NCBI RefSeq assembly: GCF_014836755.1 | Contig: NZ_JACSQF010000002.1 | Span: forward strand, 119,405-183,404 | Direction of reading: 5' to 3' | Source: Oerskovia merdavium | GTDB lineage: Bacteria; Actinomycetota; Actinomycetes; Actinomycetales; Cellulomonadaceae | Length of the DNA: 64,000 nucleotides | Shown: one piece after another, positions 44,434 to 53,915 of the stretch | Layout: every line of letters begins with the position of its first letter | Numbering within the stretch: the stretch's first letter is position 1 | The notes under the pieces: model-generated | Database searches by the model: none | What the model was told of the DNA's origin: nothing | Seen by the model: only the letters and a program-made list of their open reading frames with translations | Translations under genes and position numbers: made by a program

Positions 44434-45662
44434 CCTGGCGCGAGACCCTCCTCACGGGCTGGACCGCGGTCCGGTCGCACGCGATGCGTTCGCTCCTGAC
44501 GATCCTGGGGATCCTCATCGGGATCGCCGCGGTGATCCTCACGATCGGGCTCGGGCTCGGGACGCAGAAGGACGTGAGCGAGCAGATCAGCGCGCTCGGT
44601 TCGAACCTCCTGATCGTCACGCCCGGGTCCAGCACGGACAGCGAGGGGATGCGCGGCGGCTTCGGTTCCGGCGCGACCCTCACGCGCTCCGACGCCGAGG
44701 CGCTCGCCTCGGACGTCAACGCGCCCGACGTCGCCGGGGTCGCCCCCGAGAAGATGTCGTCGCTCTCGGTCGAGACGAGCGAGACCAACTGGACCACCCA
44801 GGTCATCGGCACGACCGAGGACTGGACCGACGTCCGGGCGCGCGAGCTCGCCCTGGGTGAGTTCTTCACCGCGGAGGACGAGGCCGACCAGGCCGCGGTC
44901 GTGGTGCTGGGCGCCGAGACCGCGACCGAGCTGTTCGGGTCGCCCGACGCCGTCGGGCGCAGCGTCACGATCGAGGGCACGGTCTTCTCGGTCGTCGGTG
45001 TCCTGGCCGAGGCCGGGGCCGACTCGTCGAGCGACCTCGACGACATGGCCGTCATCCCGCTGAGCACCGCGGCGAACCAGGTCATGGGTGGCACCACGCG
45101 GTCGTCGGTCTCGACCATCTACCTCAAGGCGGCCTCCGAGGACGTCCTGTCCGCGGCCTACCAGGAGGCCGAGGCCGTGCTGCTCAACCTGCACGGCATC
45201 ACCGACGCCGACTCGGCGGACTTCTCGATCAACAGCCAGGACGCCCTGGTGTCCACGGCGACGTCGGTCTACCGGACGCTCACGGTCCTGCTCACGGGGA
45301 TCGCGGCGCTCTCGCTGCTCGTCGGCGGGATCGGCGTCATGAACATCATGCTCGTGTCCGTCACCGAGCGGACCCGGGAGATCGGGCTCCGCAAGGCGTT
45401 GGGCGCGCCACCGTGGGCGATCCGCCGTCAGTTCCTGGTCGAGGCCTCGATCCTCGGGCTCGCGGGAGGCGTGATCGGCGCGGCCCTGGGCATCGTCGCG
45501 GCCAAGGTCCTGCCGGGGGTGCTGGGCACCTCGATCGTGGTGCTGCCCGCCGCGGTCGTCGGGTCCATCGCGATCGCCCTCGTGATCGGCGTCGTGTTCG
45601 GCGTGTACCCCGCGGTCCGGGCTGCGCGGCTCGCGCCCATCGACGCGCTGCGCTCGGAGTGA
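44430..45662 (+). CDS. ABC transporter permease, MacB type
   Basis: A 410-aa permease with the classical single-unit MacB layout. Helix 1 (about 20-42; LLTILGILIGIAAVILTIGLG) is followed by a large exported MacB_PCD domain (about 45-280). A C-terminal FtsX block of three helices follows, with VSVTERTREIGLRKALGA near 315. The start is inside the ATPase stop. Such permeases export peptides, antibiotics or heme precursors; the cargo is unknown. Confidence 0.92.
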   Translation: MTWRETLLTGWTAVRSHAMRSLLTILGILIGIAAVILTIGLGLGTQKDVSEQISALGSNLLIVTPGSSTDSEGMRGGFGSGATLTRSDAEALASDVNAPDVAGVAPEKMSSLSVETSETNWTTQVIGTTEDWTDVRARELALGEFFTAEDEADQAAVVVLGAETATELFGSPDAVGRSVTIEGTVFSVVGVLAEAGADSSSDLDDMAVIPLSTAANQVMGGTTRSSVSTIYLKAASEDVLSAAYQEAEAVLLNLHGITDADSADFSINSQDALVSTATSVYRTLTVLLTGIAALSLLVGGIGVMNIMLVSVTERTREIGLRKALGAPPWAIRRQFLVEASILGLAGGVIGAALGIVAAKVLPGVLGTSIVVLPAAVVGSIAIALVIGVVFGVYPAVRAARLAPIDALRSE

Positions 45663-45771
45663 CCGTGCTCCCGCCCGCGCGACGACCGTCCGTCCCCCAT
45701 CCCGGTGCCCGACAGGCACCACCCTGTCCGTCCGTCCCGCGCACCGTCGCGGAGCCGTCGAGGAGAGACTC

Positions 45772-46827
45772 ATGACCACCACCGCACCCGTCCGCCCGAG
45801 CCCCGCGTCCCGGCCGGCGCGCGCGCGCCGCCTGCTCGCCGTCCCCGCGGCCCTCCTGGGCGCGAGCCTGCTGCTGAGCGCCTGCTCGAGCGGCGACACG
45901 GAAGGGGCCTCGGACGCCGAGAGCACCGCCACCGACAGCGCCCAGAGCGGAGCGGGCCGGGGAGGCCAGGGCAGCCAGAGCGGTCCTCGGGGCGTCTCGG
46001 GGGAGATCGCGGCGATCTCCGACGGCGTGCTCCAGGTCCAGTCCTCCGACTCACAGACCGCGGTCGCGTACTCCGCCGACACGACGGTCTCGCGGACCAC
46101 GACCACGTCGCTCGACGCCGTGACCGAGGGGTCGTGCGTGGTCGTGGTCACGGGGAGCGCCGACGGCTCGGCAGCGGCCGCTGCCACGAGCGTGGCCGTG
46201 ACCGCGCCGGTCGACGGTGAGTGCTCGGGCGGGTTCGGCGGGGGCGGTCAACGCCCCTCGGGCGATGCTCCGGTAGGGGAGGACGCTGCGGGCGACGCGG
46301 GGGATCGCCCCGAGCGCCCGGAGGGCGCCCCGACCGACCTGCCCACGGACATGCCCGACGGCGCCGATCGCCCGAGCGGAGGCGGGTTCGGCGGGATCGT
46401 GGTCGGGAAGGTCACGGCCGTGGCCGGCACCGAGATCACGGTCGAGTCGAGCGGCTCGTCCGGGCCGGGCGCGGGCGACGGGGCGAACGACGCGTCGACC
46501 GCCGAGCCGACGAGCTCGACCGTGACCGTGGACGCCTCGACCACCTACACGACGACCGCGGCGGCGGACGCATCGGCGCTCGCCGTCGGGCTGTGCGTGA
46601 GCGTCGGGACGCAACCGGGCACGTCCGACGGATCGTCCGACGAGTCCACGTCCGGGACGGCGACCGACACGTCGGGCACCGTGACCGCGGCGACCCTGAC
46701 CCTGTCCGACCCCGTCGACGGCGAGTGCTCGACGGGCTTCGGCGGCATGGGCCAGGGCGGCCCCGGGCAGGGCGGCGGCCGCGGCGGGCAGGACACGTCG
46801 AGCGAGAACGGGAGCGACGATGCGTGA
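45772..46827 (+). CDS. DUF5666-like repeat lipoprotein of the export operon
   Basis: A 351-aa lipoprotein with lipobox LLSAC (Cys39) and two copies of a beta-rich unit. Unit 1 (about 63-155) and unit 2 (about 205-330) each go from GEIAAI/GKVTAV through a TTTT segment to VDGECS-GFGG, so this is an internal duplication. The linker between them is acidic and Gly/Pro-rich. Its place between the permease and the second adaptor suggests an extracytoplasmic accessory part of the transporter. It has GAGGAGAG before the ATG and overlaps the next gene by 8 bases. Confidence 0.75.
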   Translation: MTTTAPVRPSPASRPARARRLLAVPAALLGASLLLSACSSGDTEGASDAESTATDSAQSGAGRGGQGSQSGPRGVSGEIAAISDGVLQVQSSDSQTAVAYSADTTVSRTTTTSLDAVTEGSCVVVVTGSADGSAAAAATSVAVTAPVDGECSGGFGGGGQRPSGDAPVGEDAAGDAGDRPERPEGAPTDLPTDMPDGADRPSGGGFGGIVVGKVTAVAGTEITVESSGSSGPGAGDGANDASTAEPTSSTVTVDASTTYTTTAAADASALAVGLCVSVGTQPGTSDGSSDESTSGTATDTSGTVTAATLTLSDPVDGECSTGFGGMGQGGPGQGGGRGGQDTSSENGSDDA

Positions 46828-48907
46828 GAGGGAGCGGCGTACCCGCCGGGCCGACCGGGGCGCGACGGAGCAGGGCATGACCGACCAGGACACGACGGCC
46901 GCGACGTCGGCGACCGCGACGGCCGGTGAGCCGGTGCGGACCCCGGCCTCGGTGCGCCGTGCGGCCAGGCGTCGCCGCAAGCTCGTCGTGTCGGGGGTCT
47001 CGGCCGTCGTGGTCGTGAGCCTCGTCGGCGCGGGGGCGGCGTTCGCCGCGAACCGCGGGAGCGAGGGGACCTATCGGACCGCGACCGCGACCACGGGCGA
47101 GGTCACCCAGACCGTCGACGCCGCCGGGACGGTCGCGTCGGCCGCGCGGGCCGACGCCGCGTTCTCGGTCGCCGGCACCGTCGCGACGGTGGCCGTCGGC
47201 GTGGGGGACACCGTGAGTGCGGGCGACGTGCTCGCGACCCTCGACCTCACCGAGCTCGAGGACGCGGTCGAGTCCGCGCAGGAGACCCTCGCGCGGGCCG
47301 AGCAGACGCTCGAGGACGACCTGGCGTCGCAGACGTCGTCGAGCAGCACGTCGGCCACCTCGACCGGTGCGACCGCTTCCTCGGGTGCCGCCGCCTCGAC
47401 CACCCCGTCCTCGAGTGCGTCCACGTCCACCGGTACGCCCGGGGTGACGCAGGCCGTCGCGAGGACGTCGGGGGCGTCGACGGTGACGCAGGTCGTCGCG
47501 ACCACGACACCGTCGGCGACGTCGCCCTCGGCGGGCAGCACGTCGACCTCGGCCGAGGTGGCGCAGGCGCTCGAGGCCGTCGAGCTCGCTCAGCAGGCGC
47601 TGCTCGACGGTTACGACGCCGCGACCGCGGCGCTCGAGACGAGCTCGACGAGCGTCGTCGGCTCGCAGGAGGCGTGCGCCGCGTTCCTCGCCGCGACCGC
47701 CGAGGACCTCGCGTCCGCGGCCGCCGACCCCGAGGACGACGCGCCCGACGGTGTCGACCTCGCCGCCGCGCTCACCACGTGCCAGGACGCCATCACGGCG
47801 ACCCTCGGCGCGCAGAGCGACGTCGACGGCGCGCAGCACTCTCTGCTCGAGCTCGCTGCCCAGCTCGACGCCGCGATCCAGAAGGCGCAGGACGCCCTGG
47901 CGGCGGACCAGTCGGGCGGCTCCGGGGAGCAGACCCCGGGTGGCAGCGGCAGCGGGACCGGTGACGGCAGCGGAGGAACCGCGGGCACGCCGTCGGGCCC
48001 CTCCGGCAGCGACGGGTCGGCGGGCGGCAGCAGCGGTGCCGGCGGCGCGACGGGTCCGAGCGGCACGGGAAGCAGCGGGACGGGCAGCACCACGGGCCCC
48101 ACGACGGGGGGCAGCTCGACCGGCGGGTCGAAGGTCGCGTCGGCCCAGCAGGTCCTGGCAGACCGTGCCGCGATCGACCTCGCCGAGGCCCAGGTCGCGA
48201 TCGCCCAGGCCGACGCGCAGCGCTCGACCCTGACGAGCCCGATCGCGGGCACGGTCGCGCAGGTCGCGCTCGCGGTGGGTGACGAGGTCGAGGCGTCGTC
48301 GACCTCCGCGGTCGTCACGGTCCTGGGGGTCGACGGTTACGTCGTCGAGACCACGGTGCCGCTGACCGCGGTGGCGAGCCTCGCCGTCGGGCAGGAGACG
48401 GTCGTGACCGTGTCCGACGACCCGACCGTGCGCACGGGCACGGTCAGCAGCATCGGGGTGCTCAGCACGAGCACGTCCTCGACCCCCGAGTACCCAGTGA
48501 CGATCGCGCTCGACCCGCAGGACGACACCCTCTACGAGGGGTCGTCGGCGCAGGCGTCGATCACGGTCGCGGGCGGCACGGACGTGCTCGTCGTCCCGAC
48601 GTCGGCCGTGCGGGCGACGGGGACCGCGCGCACCGTCGCGGTCCTGCGCGACGGGAAGGTGACGGACGTGACCGTGGAGGTCGGCGCCGTCGGGCAGGAG
48701 ACCACCGAGATCACCTCGGGGCTCGAGGCGGGCGACGAGGTGGTCCTCGCGGACCTGTCCCAGGAGATCGTGACCGACGAGGAGACCTCGACCGGACTCT
48801 CGGGCCTCGGGGACAGCGGTACCACGCAGCAGCGCGGCCAGATGCCGAGCGGCGGCGGAGGTCAGTTCCCCGCCGGGGGGACGGGAGGCCCGCCGAGCCG
48901 GGGCTAG
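46820..48907 (+). CDS. Second membrane-fusion (HlyD/MacA-like) adaptor with long insert
   Basis: A 695-aa adaptor. Cytoplasmic basic leader (1-55, RRAARRRRK), membrane anchor (about 57-78), lipoyl half-motif (FSVAGTVATVAVGVGDTVSAGD), then a coiled-coil region with two long Ser/Thr/Gly inserts (about 175-250 and 375-440). The second half-motif SPIAGTVAQVALAVGDEVE and a barrel follow. It shares whole segments with the first adaptor of the operon (EYPVTI, TEITSGLEAGDEV), so the two are paralogues. The second adaptor roughly doubles the usual size. ATG at 46820 overlaps the lipoprotein stop; an ATG at 46877 is possible. Confidence 0.85.
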   Translation: MRERERRTRRADRGATEQGMTDQDTTAATSATATAGEPVRTPASVRRAARRRRKLVVSGVSAVVVVSLVGAGAAFAANRGSEGTYRTATATTGEVTQTVDAAGTVASAARADAAFSVAGTVATVAVGVGDTVSAGDVLATLDLTELEDAVESAQETLARAEQTLEDDLASQTSSSSTSATSTGATASSGAAASTTPSSSASTSTGTPGVTQAVARTSGASTVTQVVATTTPSATSPSAGSTSTSAEVAQALEAVELAQQALLDGYDAATAALETSSTSVVGSQEACAAFLAATAEDLASAAADPEDDAPDGVDLAAALTTCQDAITATLGAQSDVDGAQHSLLELAAQLDAAIQKAQDALAADQSGGSGEQTPGGSGSGTGDGSGGTAGTPSGPSGSDGSAGGSSGAGGATGPSGTGSSGTGSTTGPTTGGSSTGGSKVASAQQVLADRAAIDLAEAQVAIAQADAQRSTLTSPIAGTVAQVALAVGDEVEASSTSAVVTVLGVDGYVVETTVPLTAVASLAVGQETVVTVSDDPTVRTGTVSSIGVLSTSTSSTPEYPVTIALDPQDDTLYEGSSAQASITVAGGTDVLVVPTSAVRATGTARTVAVLRDGKVTDVTVEVGAVGQETTEITSGLEAGDEVVLADLSQEIVTDEETSTGLSGLGDSGTTQQRGQMPSGGGGQFPAGGTGGPPSRG

Positions 48908-48913
48908 GTGGCG

Positions 48914-49013
48914 GTCACTGCGCCGGGGGGCACGGGTGTCACTGCGCCGCAGGCGCGGTTGTCACTGCGCCGAGGGCACGCTCGTCACTGCGCCGCAGGC
49001 ACGCTCGTCACAG
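48914..49013. repeat. Tandem 23-24-base repeat, about 4 copies
   Basis: GTCACTGCGCC recurs at 48914, 48938, 48961 and 48984, and a partial copy GTCAC starts at 49007. The spacing is 24, 23, 23 and 23 bases. The rightmost copies encode the last residues and stop of the cupin gene on the minus strand. Confidence 0.85.
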
Positions 49014-49317
49014 TGGTCAGGAGGAATGCCGAGTCCTCGAGCGCGGTGACGGCGTGCCGCTCGTGCGTGAGCACGCGCAGCTCGCCCGTCCCGACCTCCT
49101 CGTCGCCACCCAGCGCGGTGACCCGCACGCGCCCGCGCAGGACCTGGATGCTCGCGGCCGGGGGAGCGTTGTGCTCGCCCAGCTCGATGCCCGCGAGGAT
49201 CGCGATGATGGTCTGGCGCAGGACGCCGTCGTGCAGCACGACCTCCGCGCTGCGGCCGTTGTCGCCGTCGCGGGCGCGCGTGAGGTGCGCGTCGGTGAGC
49301 AGCTCGAGGTTCGTCAT
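48985..49317 (-). CDS. Small cupin-domain protein
   Basis: A 110-aa single-domain cupin. The first motif is represented by GIELGEHNAPPAASIQVLRGRV (about 42-63; the metal-binding His set is incomplete) and the second by LRVLTHERHAVTALED. Such proteins often act as regulators or isomerases; no substrate is apparent. GGAAG precedes the ATG. The C-terminal TSVPAAQ and stop are part of a tandem repeat, so the gene end has been duplicated. Confidence 0.78.
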   Translation of the reverse strand: MTNLELLTDAHLTRARDGDNGRSAEVVLHDGVLRQTIIAILAGIELGEHNAPPAASIQVLRGRVRVTALGGDEEVGTGELRVLTHERHAVTALEDSAFLLTTVTSVPAAQ

Positions 49318-49547
49318 GGGGGCTTCCGATCGGGTGGGGGACGGGTGGCGGGGGCTCTCCCATCATGGCCGCAGGGCGTCCGGTTCGCCCGGTGTGCGCG
49401 CGTGCCCGACGGCGCCGCGCACCTCGCGCGCACACCGCACCAGGACGTCCATCGAGCCGTGCTCAGCACTGCCGACCAGGTTGTGACGGCGGTCACTCGA
49501 CGCACTACCGGCGTGCGCCCGGGCGGCGGGTACCTGAAACTGGGTGG

Positions 49548-49787
49548 ATGCACGCTCCCACCTTCGTCGACGTCTGGCAGCTCCTCGACGACGCCGACCG
49601 AGCACGACTGGCCGAGATCGACGAGACGCAGAGCGAGATCCTGACCTTCCTGCGGACGACGCCCATCGAGGACGTCGACGCGCCCATGTTCTCCGAGCTC
49701 CAGGTCGAGCGGCTGCGGGTCTACCGGGGCGCGCTCGAGCGCTCGGGAGCCGCGGAGGAGGACACCGAGGACGCTGCGTCGGCCTAG
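49548..49787 (+). CDS. Small acidic hypothetical protein (79 aa)
   Basis: A short soluble protein, mostly helical, rich in Asp/Glu (FVDVWQLLDDADRARLAEIDETQ, LQVERLRVYRGALE). The ATG at 49548 is 6 bases after the weak hexamer GAAACT. Codon usage fits real coding. No family is recognised. Confidence 0.5.
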   Translation: MHAPTFVDVWQLLDDADRARLAEIDETQSEILTFLRTTPIEDVDAPMFSELQVERLRVYRGALERSGAAEEDTEDAASA

Positions 49788-49820
49788 CCGACCGCGAACC
49801 GGCGACCCCGCTGACCGCGG

Positions 49821-50198
49821 TCAGAACCCGAGCGGTCGGTCGTAGTACACGTTCAACCGCACCTCGTCCCCCGTCACGGTGACGTCGGAGCAGACGCGGC
49901 GCGCGGTGATCCAGCTGCGTCCGGTGCACGTCTGGCCCGCGGGGGCTGCACTCGCGGCGAGGTCGGCGGGTGACTGCCCCGGCGGGCCGGACAGGGTCAG
50001 CTCGCGCCAGCAGCCACCCGAACCGCACCCCATCCCGTCGGTCGTGATCGTGACACCCTGCGGGAGCGCGGGGACCGCGGAGGCGGGCGGGATCCCTCCC
50101 TCGTCGGACTCGGCCAGGAGGATCGCCCCTGCCTCGTAGGTCAGCGCGAGGCCCACGAGCGTGACGCACGCGACGACGACGGCCTTGGTCCGGGACAC
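49821..50198 (-). CDS. Membrane-anchored hypothetical protein (125 aa)
   Basis: One N-terminal helix (about 5-23, AVVVACVTLVGLALTYEAG) and an exported domain of about 95 residues with four Cys (CGSGGC, TC, VC) that could form two disulfides. The GTG at 50198 is supported by TACGCT on the minus strand, 6 bases upstream. Longer frames in the same phase run into the ABC1-kinase gene. Function unknown. Confidence 0.65.
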   Translation of the reverse strand: MSRTKAVVVACVTLVGLALTYEAGAILLAESDEGGIPPASAVPALPQGVTITTDGMGCGSGGCWRELTLSGPPGQSPADLAASAAPAGQTCTGRSWITARRVCSDVTVTGDEVRLNVYYDRPLGF

Positions 50199-50204
50199 CT
50201 GAGC

Positions 50205-50210
50205 AGCGTA
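50205..50210 (-). promoter_or_regulatory. -10 hexamer TACGCT of the 125-aa gene (leaderless)
   Basis: On the minus strand it ends 6 bases before the GTG at 50198. Confidence 0.5.
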
Positions 50211-50346
50211 GGGCGCGGTCCCCGACGACTGCGTGAGGGCCGGCTCGGTCAGGCGGTCGAGGCGCCGGGCCAATGGGGCGAGCGCCCCCGCCCGCGGCGA
50301 GCGTGTCCGCCTGCGCCCGCTCCTGGTGCGCGGGAGAGTAGGGGGC

Positions 50347-52434
50347 ATGCAGATCCTCTCCTCGATCGCGACGGCGCTGTTCACGGCCGTCGCGACGATC
50401 GTCATGGTCCTCCTGCTCGCGGCCACGGCCCGCAGGGTCCTGGGCGTTCCGGTCGGGTGGATCCGGTCGATCCTCATGACGATCTTCGTGGTCTCGATCG
50501 GGTCGTGGGGGCTCACCGAGGGGTTCCAGCAGCTCGGGGTGCAGGAGGCCGACGGGTCGCTCACGGTCCATCCCGGGGTCGTGCTCGTGATCATCGTCCT
50601 CGCGTGGGCGTGGTCGTTCGTGATCGGCCTCGGGCTGCTGCTCGTCCTGGAGCTCCTGGTGCCCACGGGCAGCATCCCGACGCCCTGGCGCGCGGTCGTC
50701 GAGCTGCGCCGCGGGTCCAGGGACATGTGGCGGTACGCCCAGATCATGGGGATCATGCTCCGGCACGGGCTCGGCGGGTTCTTCGGCCGCGGGGCGCGCC
50801 GACGCAGCCACCAGCGGACCACGGACTCCGAGGAACGGGCCGTGGCGCGCGAGCTGCGGGCAGCGCTGAGCGACGCGGGCGTGACGTTCGTGAAGCTCGG
50901 CCAGATGCTCTCGACGCGTGCCGACCTGCTGCCCGCGGTGTACGTCGAGGAGCTGGCCCGGCTCCAGAGCCAGGTCCCGCCCGCCCCCTGGGCGCAGATC
51001 GAGGCCATGGTCGCGCGGTCGATCGGCGCCCCCGTCGACACGGTGTTCGCGCACTTCGACCCCGACCCGATCGCGTCGGCCTCGGTCGGTCAGGTGCACT
51101 GCGCGACGCTCCTCGACGGCCGGGAGGTGGTCGTCAAGGTCCAGCGGCCCGGGGCGCGGTCTCAGGTCCTGGGCGACCTGCGGATCGTGCTGCGGATCGC
51201 CCGCCGGCTCCAGCGCGACACGTCGTGGGGTCCGTCGCTGGGCATCATGGACCTCGCCGAGGGCTTCGCGGCCTCGTTGCGCGAGGAGCTCGACTACACG
51301 ACCGAGCTCGAGAACACGCTCAACGTGCAGGGCGCTCTCGCGACGATCAGGCGTTCGCGGCGGCACCCGCTGCCGGGCGTGCACCAGGTCGAGGACCCCG
51401 ACGCGAACGTGCCCCTCGTCGAGATCCCTCGCGTCTACCCCGAGCTGTCGAGCTCGACGCTCCTCGTCATGGACCGCCTCGACGGGGTCCCGGTGGGGGA
51501 CGCGGCCGAGCTGCTCACGACGTTCGACGACGACACGCGCCACGACATCGCGGCCCGCCTCCTGCGCGTCACGCTCGACCAGATCGTCGTGACCGGCGTC
51601 TTCCACGCCGACCTGCACCCCGGCAACGTCCTGCTGCGCGACGACGGCTCGCTCGGCCTGCTCGACTTCGGCTCGGTGGGCCGGCTCGACGAGGCCGAGC
51701 GTGTCGCGCTCGCTGCCGTGCTGCTCGCGGTCGAGGCCGACGACTCGATCGCGGCGACCGACGCGCTCATCGAGCTCCTCGACCAGCCCGAGAGCTTCGA
51801 CGAACGCCGCTTCGAGCGTGCGGTCGGCCAGCTCATCCTGCGGTTCCGCGGCGGAGGGACGGCGAACAGCGGCTCGCTGTTCGCGTCGATGGTGCGTCTC
51901 GTGAACGACGCCGGCATGGGTGTGCCGCCACAGGTCGCCGCGGCGTTCCGCACCATCGCGTCGCTCGACGGGACGCTGCACCTGCTCTCGCCCTCGTTCG
52001 AGCTGGTGTCCTCGGCCCGCGACGAGGGTGAGGAGCTGCTGCGCAACATGGTGAGCCTGCGCAAGATCCGGGCCAAGGCCGGGTCGCAGCTCCTGGCCTT
52101 CGCCCCCTCGATCGAACGCCTGCCCCGGCGCCTCAACAAGATCACGTCGGACCTCGAGTCGGGGAAGTTCACGGTCAACGTCCGGGCCTTCTCCGACCCC
52201 GGTGACCGGAAGTTCGTCACGAGCCTCGTGCAGCAGGTCATCTCGACCATCATCGCTGCGGCGAGCGTCGTCGGCGGGGTGTTCCTCCTGATCGCCGAGA
52301 ACGGGCCTCAGCTCACGAACGACCTGAGCTGGTACTCGGTCTTCGGCGCCGTGATGCTGTTCGTCGGGGCGGTGCTCAGCATCCGGGTCCTGATCTACGC
52401 GTTCCGCGGTGCGCCGGGGGACCGGGGCTGGTAG
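50347..52434 (+). CDS. ABC1/UbiB-family atypical kinase with membrane segments
   Basis: A 695-aa protein. Three hydrophobic segments at the N-terminus (about 8-27, 38-56, 76-103) precede the kinase-like ABC1 core. That core has the family KxGQ motif [16 protein letters not shown] (about 182-197), ASASVGQVH (about 240-248), [20 protein letters not shown] and [10 protein letters not shown]. Two more helices lie at the C-terminus. UbiB proteins support quinone biosynthesis in proteobacteria; actinobacterial members have no proven role. The ATG is preceded by GAGAGTAGGGGG. Confidence 0.87.
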   Translation: MQILSSIATALFTAVATIVMVLLLAATARRVLGVPVGWIRSILMTIFVVSIGSWGLTEGFQQLGVQEADGSLTVHPGVVLVIIVLAWAWSFVIGLGLLLVLELLVPTGSIPTPWRAVVELRRGSRDMWRYAQIMGIMLRHGLGGFFGRGARRRSHQRTTDSEERAVARELRAALSDAGVTFVKLGQMLSTRADLLPAVYVEELARLQSQVPPAPWAQIEAMVARSIGAPVDTVFAHFDPDPIASASVGQVHCATLLDGREVVVKVQRPGARSQVLGDLRIVLRIARRLQRDTSWGPSLGIMDLAEGFAASLREELDYTTELENTLNVQGALATIRRSRRHPLPGVHQVEDPDANVPLVEIPRVYPELSSSTLLVMDRLDGVPVGDAAELLTTFDDDTRHDIAARLLRVTLDQIVVTGVFHADLHPGNVLLRDDGSLGLLDFGSVGRLDEAERVALAAVLLAVEADDSIAATDALIELLDQPESFDERRFERAVGQLILRFRGGGTANSGSLFASMVRLVNDAGMGVPPQVAAAFRTIASLDGTLHLLSPSFELVSSARDEGEELLRNMVSLRKIRAKAGSQLLAFAPSIERLPRRLNKITSDLESGKFTVNVRAFSDPGDRKFVTSLVQQVISTIIAAASVVGGVFLLIAENGPQLTNDLSWYSVFGAVMLFVGAVLSIRVLIYAFRGAPGDRGW

Positions 52435-52495
52435 CGGTGCCGCTCCCAGGGCTCTGCCGGAGGCGAGAAACCGTGCCGACAGGTCCCCGGGCCGC

Positions 52496-52501
52496 TACCG
52501 T
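52496..52501 (+). promoter_or_regulatory. -10 hexamer TACCGT of rnz (leaderless)
   Basis: TACCGT ends 6 bases before the ATG at 52508. Confidence 0.55.
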
Positions 52502-52507
52502 GCGCTC

Positions 52508-53437
52508 ATGTCCCGCCGCGAGCTCGTCGTCCTCGGCACCGCCAGCCAGGTACCCACCCGGACGCGCAACCACAACGGCTACGTCCTGTTCTGGGACGAC
52601 GAGGCCGTCCTGTTCGATCCGGGCGAGGGGACGCAGCGGCAGATGCTCCGTGCAGGGGTGTCGGCGACGGACCTGACGCGGATCGCGATCACGCACCTGC
52701 ACGGCGACCACAGCCTGGGGCTGGCCGGCGTCGTGCAGCGGATCAGCCTGGACGGCGTGCCGCACACGATCCCGGTGTCGTTCCCGGCGTCGGGCGCGGC
52801 GTGGGTCGACCACCTGATCGACGCGACGTCGTACCACCACCGCGCGGACCTGGAGCTCCAGCCGCTGGCCGAGGACGGGGTCGTCTGGCCCGTGCGACCG
52901 GAGCAGGGCTTCACGCTGCGCGCCGAGCGGCTCGAGCACGGTGTCGAGGCGTTCGGCTACCGGCTCGACGAGCCCGACGGCCGGCGCATGGTGCCCGCGC
53001 TCCTCGCCGCGGCCGGCGTCGCGGGCCCCACGATCGGGGTGCTCCAGCGCGAGGGGACGGTGGTCACGGGCGACGGGCGGACCGTCCGGCTCGAGGACGT
53101 GAGCGCCCGGCGCCGGGGGCAGTCGTTCGCGTTCGTCATGGACACGCGACTGTGCGACGCGGTGTTCTCGCTCGCGCGCGGGGTCGACCTGCTCGTGATC
53201 GAGTCGACCTTCCTCGACCGGGACCGCGAGCTCGCGCACGCGTTCGGTCACCTGACAGCGCTGCAGGCCGCCACGGTCGCGGCCGAGTGCGGCGTCCGGT
53301 CGCTCGTCCTCACGCACTTCTCGCAGCGCTACCAGGACGCGGGGGAGTTCTGGGCCGAGGCCAGGACCGTGTTCGACGGCGAGCTCACGGTCGCCGAGGA
53401 CCTCGACCGGGTGCAGGTCCCGCCGCGCGTGCACTGA
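52508..53437 (+). CDS. rnz: Ribonuclease Z (tRNA 3' processing)
   Basis: A 309-aa metallo-beta-lactamase-fold nuclease that cleaves pre-tRNA after the discriminator base. Because the tRNA gene in this window lacks an encoded CCA, this activity is needed. Motifs: [17 protein letters not shown] at the N-terminus, HLHGDH (about 64-69), VMDTR with the Asp ligand (about 212-216) and the late His in [10 protein letters not shown] (about 286-295). The start follows from the -10 hexamer. The exosite loop expected in Z-short enzymes is present around 160-200. Confidence 0.92.
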   Translation: MSRRELVVLGTASQVPTRTRNHNGYVLFWDDEAVLFDPGEGTQRQMLRAGVSATDLTRIAITHLHGDHSLGLAGVVQRISLDGVPHTIPVSFPASGAAWVDHLIDATSYHHRADLELQPLAEDGVVWPVRPEQGFTLRAERLEHGVEAFGYRLDEPDGRRMVPALLAAAGVAGPTIGVLQREGTVVTGDGRTVRLEDVSARRRGQSFAFVMDTRLCDAVFSLARGVDLLVIESTFLDRDRELAHAFGHLTALQAATVAAECGVRSLVLTHFSQRYQDAGEFWAEARTVFDGELTVAEDLDRVQVPPRVH

Positions 53438-53488
53438 ACGGTGGCGCGGTGCCCAGGTCGGACGCGGGGTGCCTCCCGTGGCACCCGC

Positions 53489-53494
53489 TACCCT
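53489..53494 (+). promoter_or_regulatory. -10 hexamer TACCCT of the 86-aa membrane-protein gene (leaderless)
   Basis: TACCCT ends 6 bases before the GTG at 53501. Confidence 0.5.
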
Positions 53495-53500
53495 CGGACG

Positions 53501-53761
53501 GTGCCCGACCAGCCTGGAGCCCCCGACGACGACCGCACGCCCCGCCGTATCGGCTGGGGGTGGTTGGCCCTGTCGGTGCTGGCCGCGGTCGCGGCGTTCC
53601 TGGCCGTCGCGGTCCAGGTGCGGCGGTGCGTCGAGGACCCGTCCGGTGGCGAGGCCCTCTGCACGACGGGCCCGGCGCTCGGGACCGGCGGCTGGATGGT
53701 CGGTCTCGCGGGGGCGTGCCTGGCGGTCTACGCGTTCCGCCGGGCGTTCGCCCGCCGCTAG
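53501..53761 (+). CDS. Small two-helix membrane protein (86 aa)
   Basis: Two hydrophobic helices (about 20-38 and 64-80) join across a short exported loop with two Cys (RRCVEDPSGGEALC). The N-terminus is Pro/Asp-rich and the C-terminus basic (RRAFARR). The GTG start is fixed by the -10 hexamer. Function unknown. Confidence 0.6.
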   Translation: MPDQPGAPDDDRTPRRIGWGWLALSVLAAVAAFLAVAVQVRRCVEDPSGGEALCTTGPALGTGGWMVGLAGACLAVYAFRRAFARR

Positions 53762-53786
53762 CCCCGAGCGCCGCTGCCTGTCGTGC

Positions 53787-53869
53787 GTCGAGCACGAGGT
53801 TGCGGTCGCCCTGTCCGTTCTCACGACCGCGACCTCGTGCTCGACCGCGCGGAACCTCGTGCTCGGCAC
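53787..53869. repeat. Extragenic palindrome, type B with extra half-site
   Basis: Arms at 53787-53808 and 53824-53845 (22 bases, one mismatch), followed by a further right half-site (53849-53869). It lies 3' of the 86-aa gene. Confidence 0.85.
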
Positions 53870-53902
53870 CCGGTCCCCGAGCGACCCGTCAGTGCCTCCC
53901 GC

Positions 53903-53908
53903 TACCGT
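53903..53908 (+). promoter_or_regulatory. -10 hexamer TACCGT of the pentapeptide gene (leaderless)
   Basis: TACCGT ends 7 bases before the ATG at 53916. Confidence 0.5.
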
Positions 53909-53915
53909 CGCTCGC

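Noticed and set aside
48914..49013. Possible minisatellite within a coding region of the export operon
   Set aside because: The adaptor gene stops at 48907, before the tract. Only the cupin gene end is involved.
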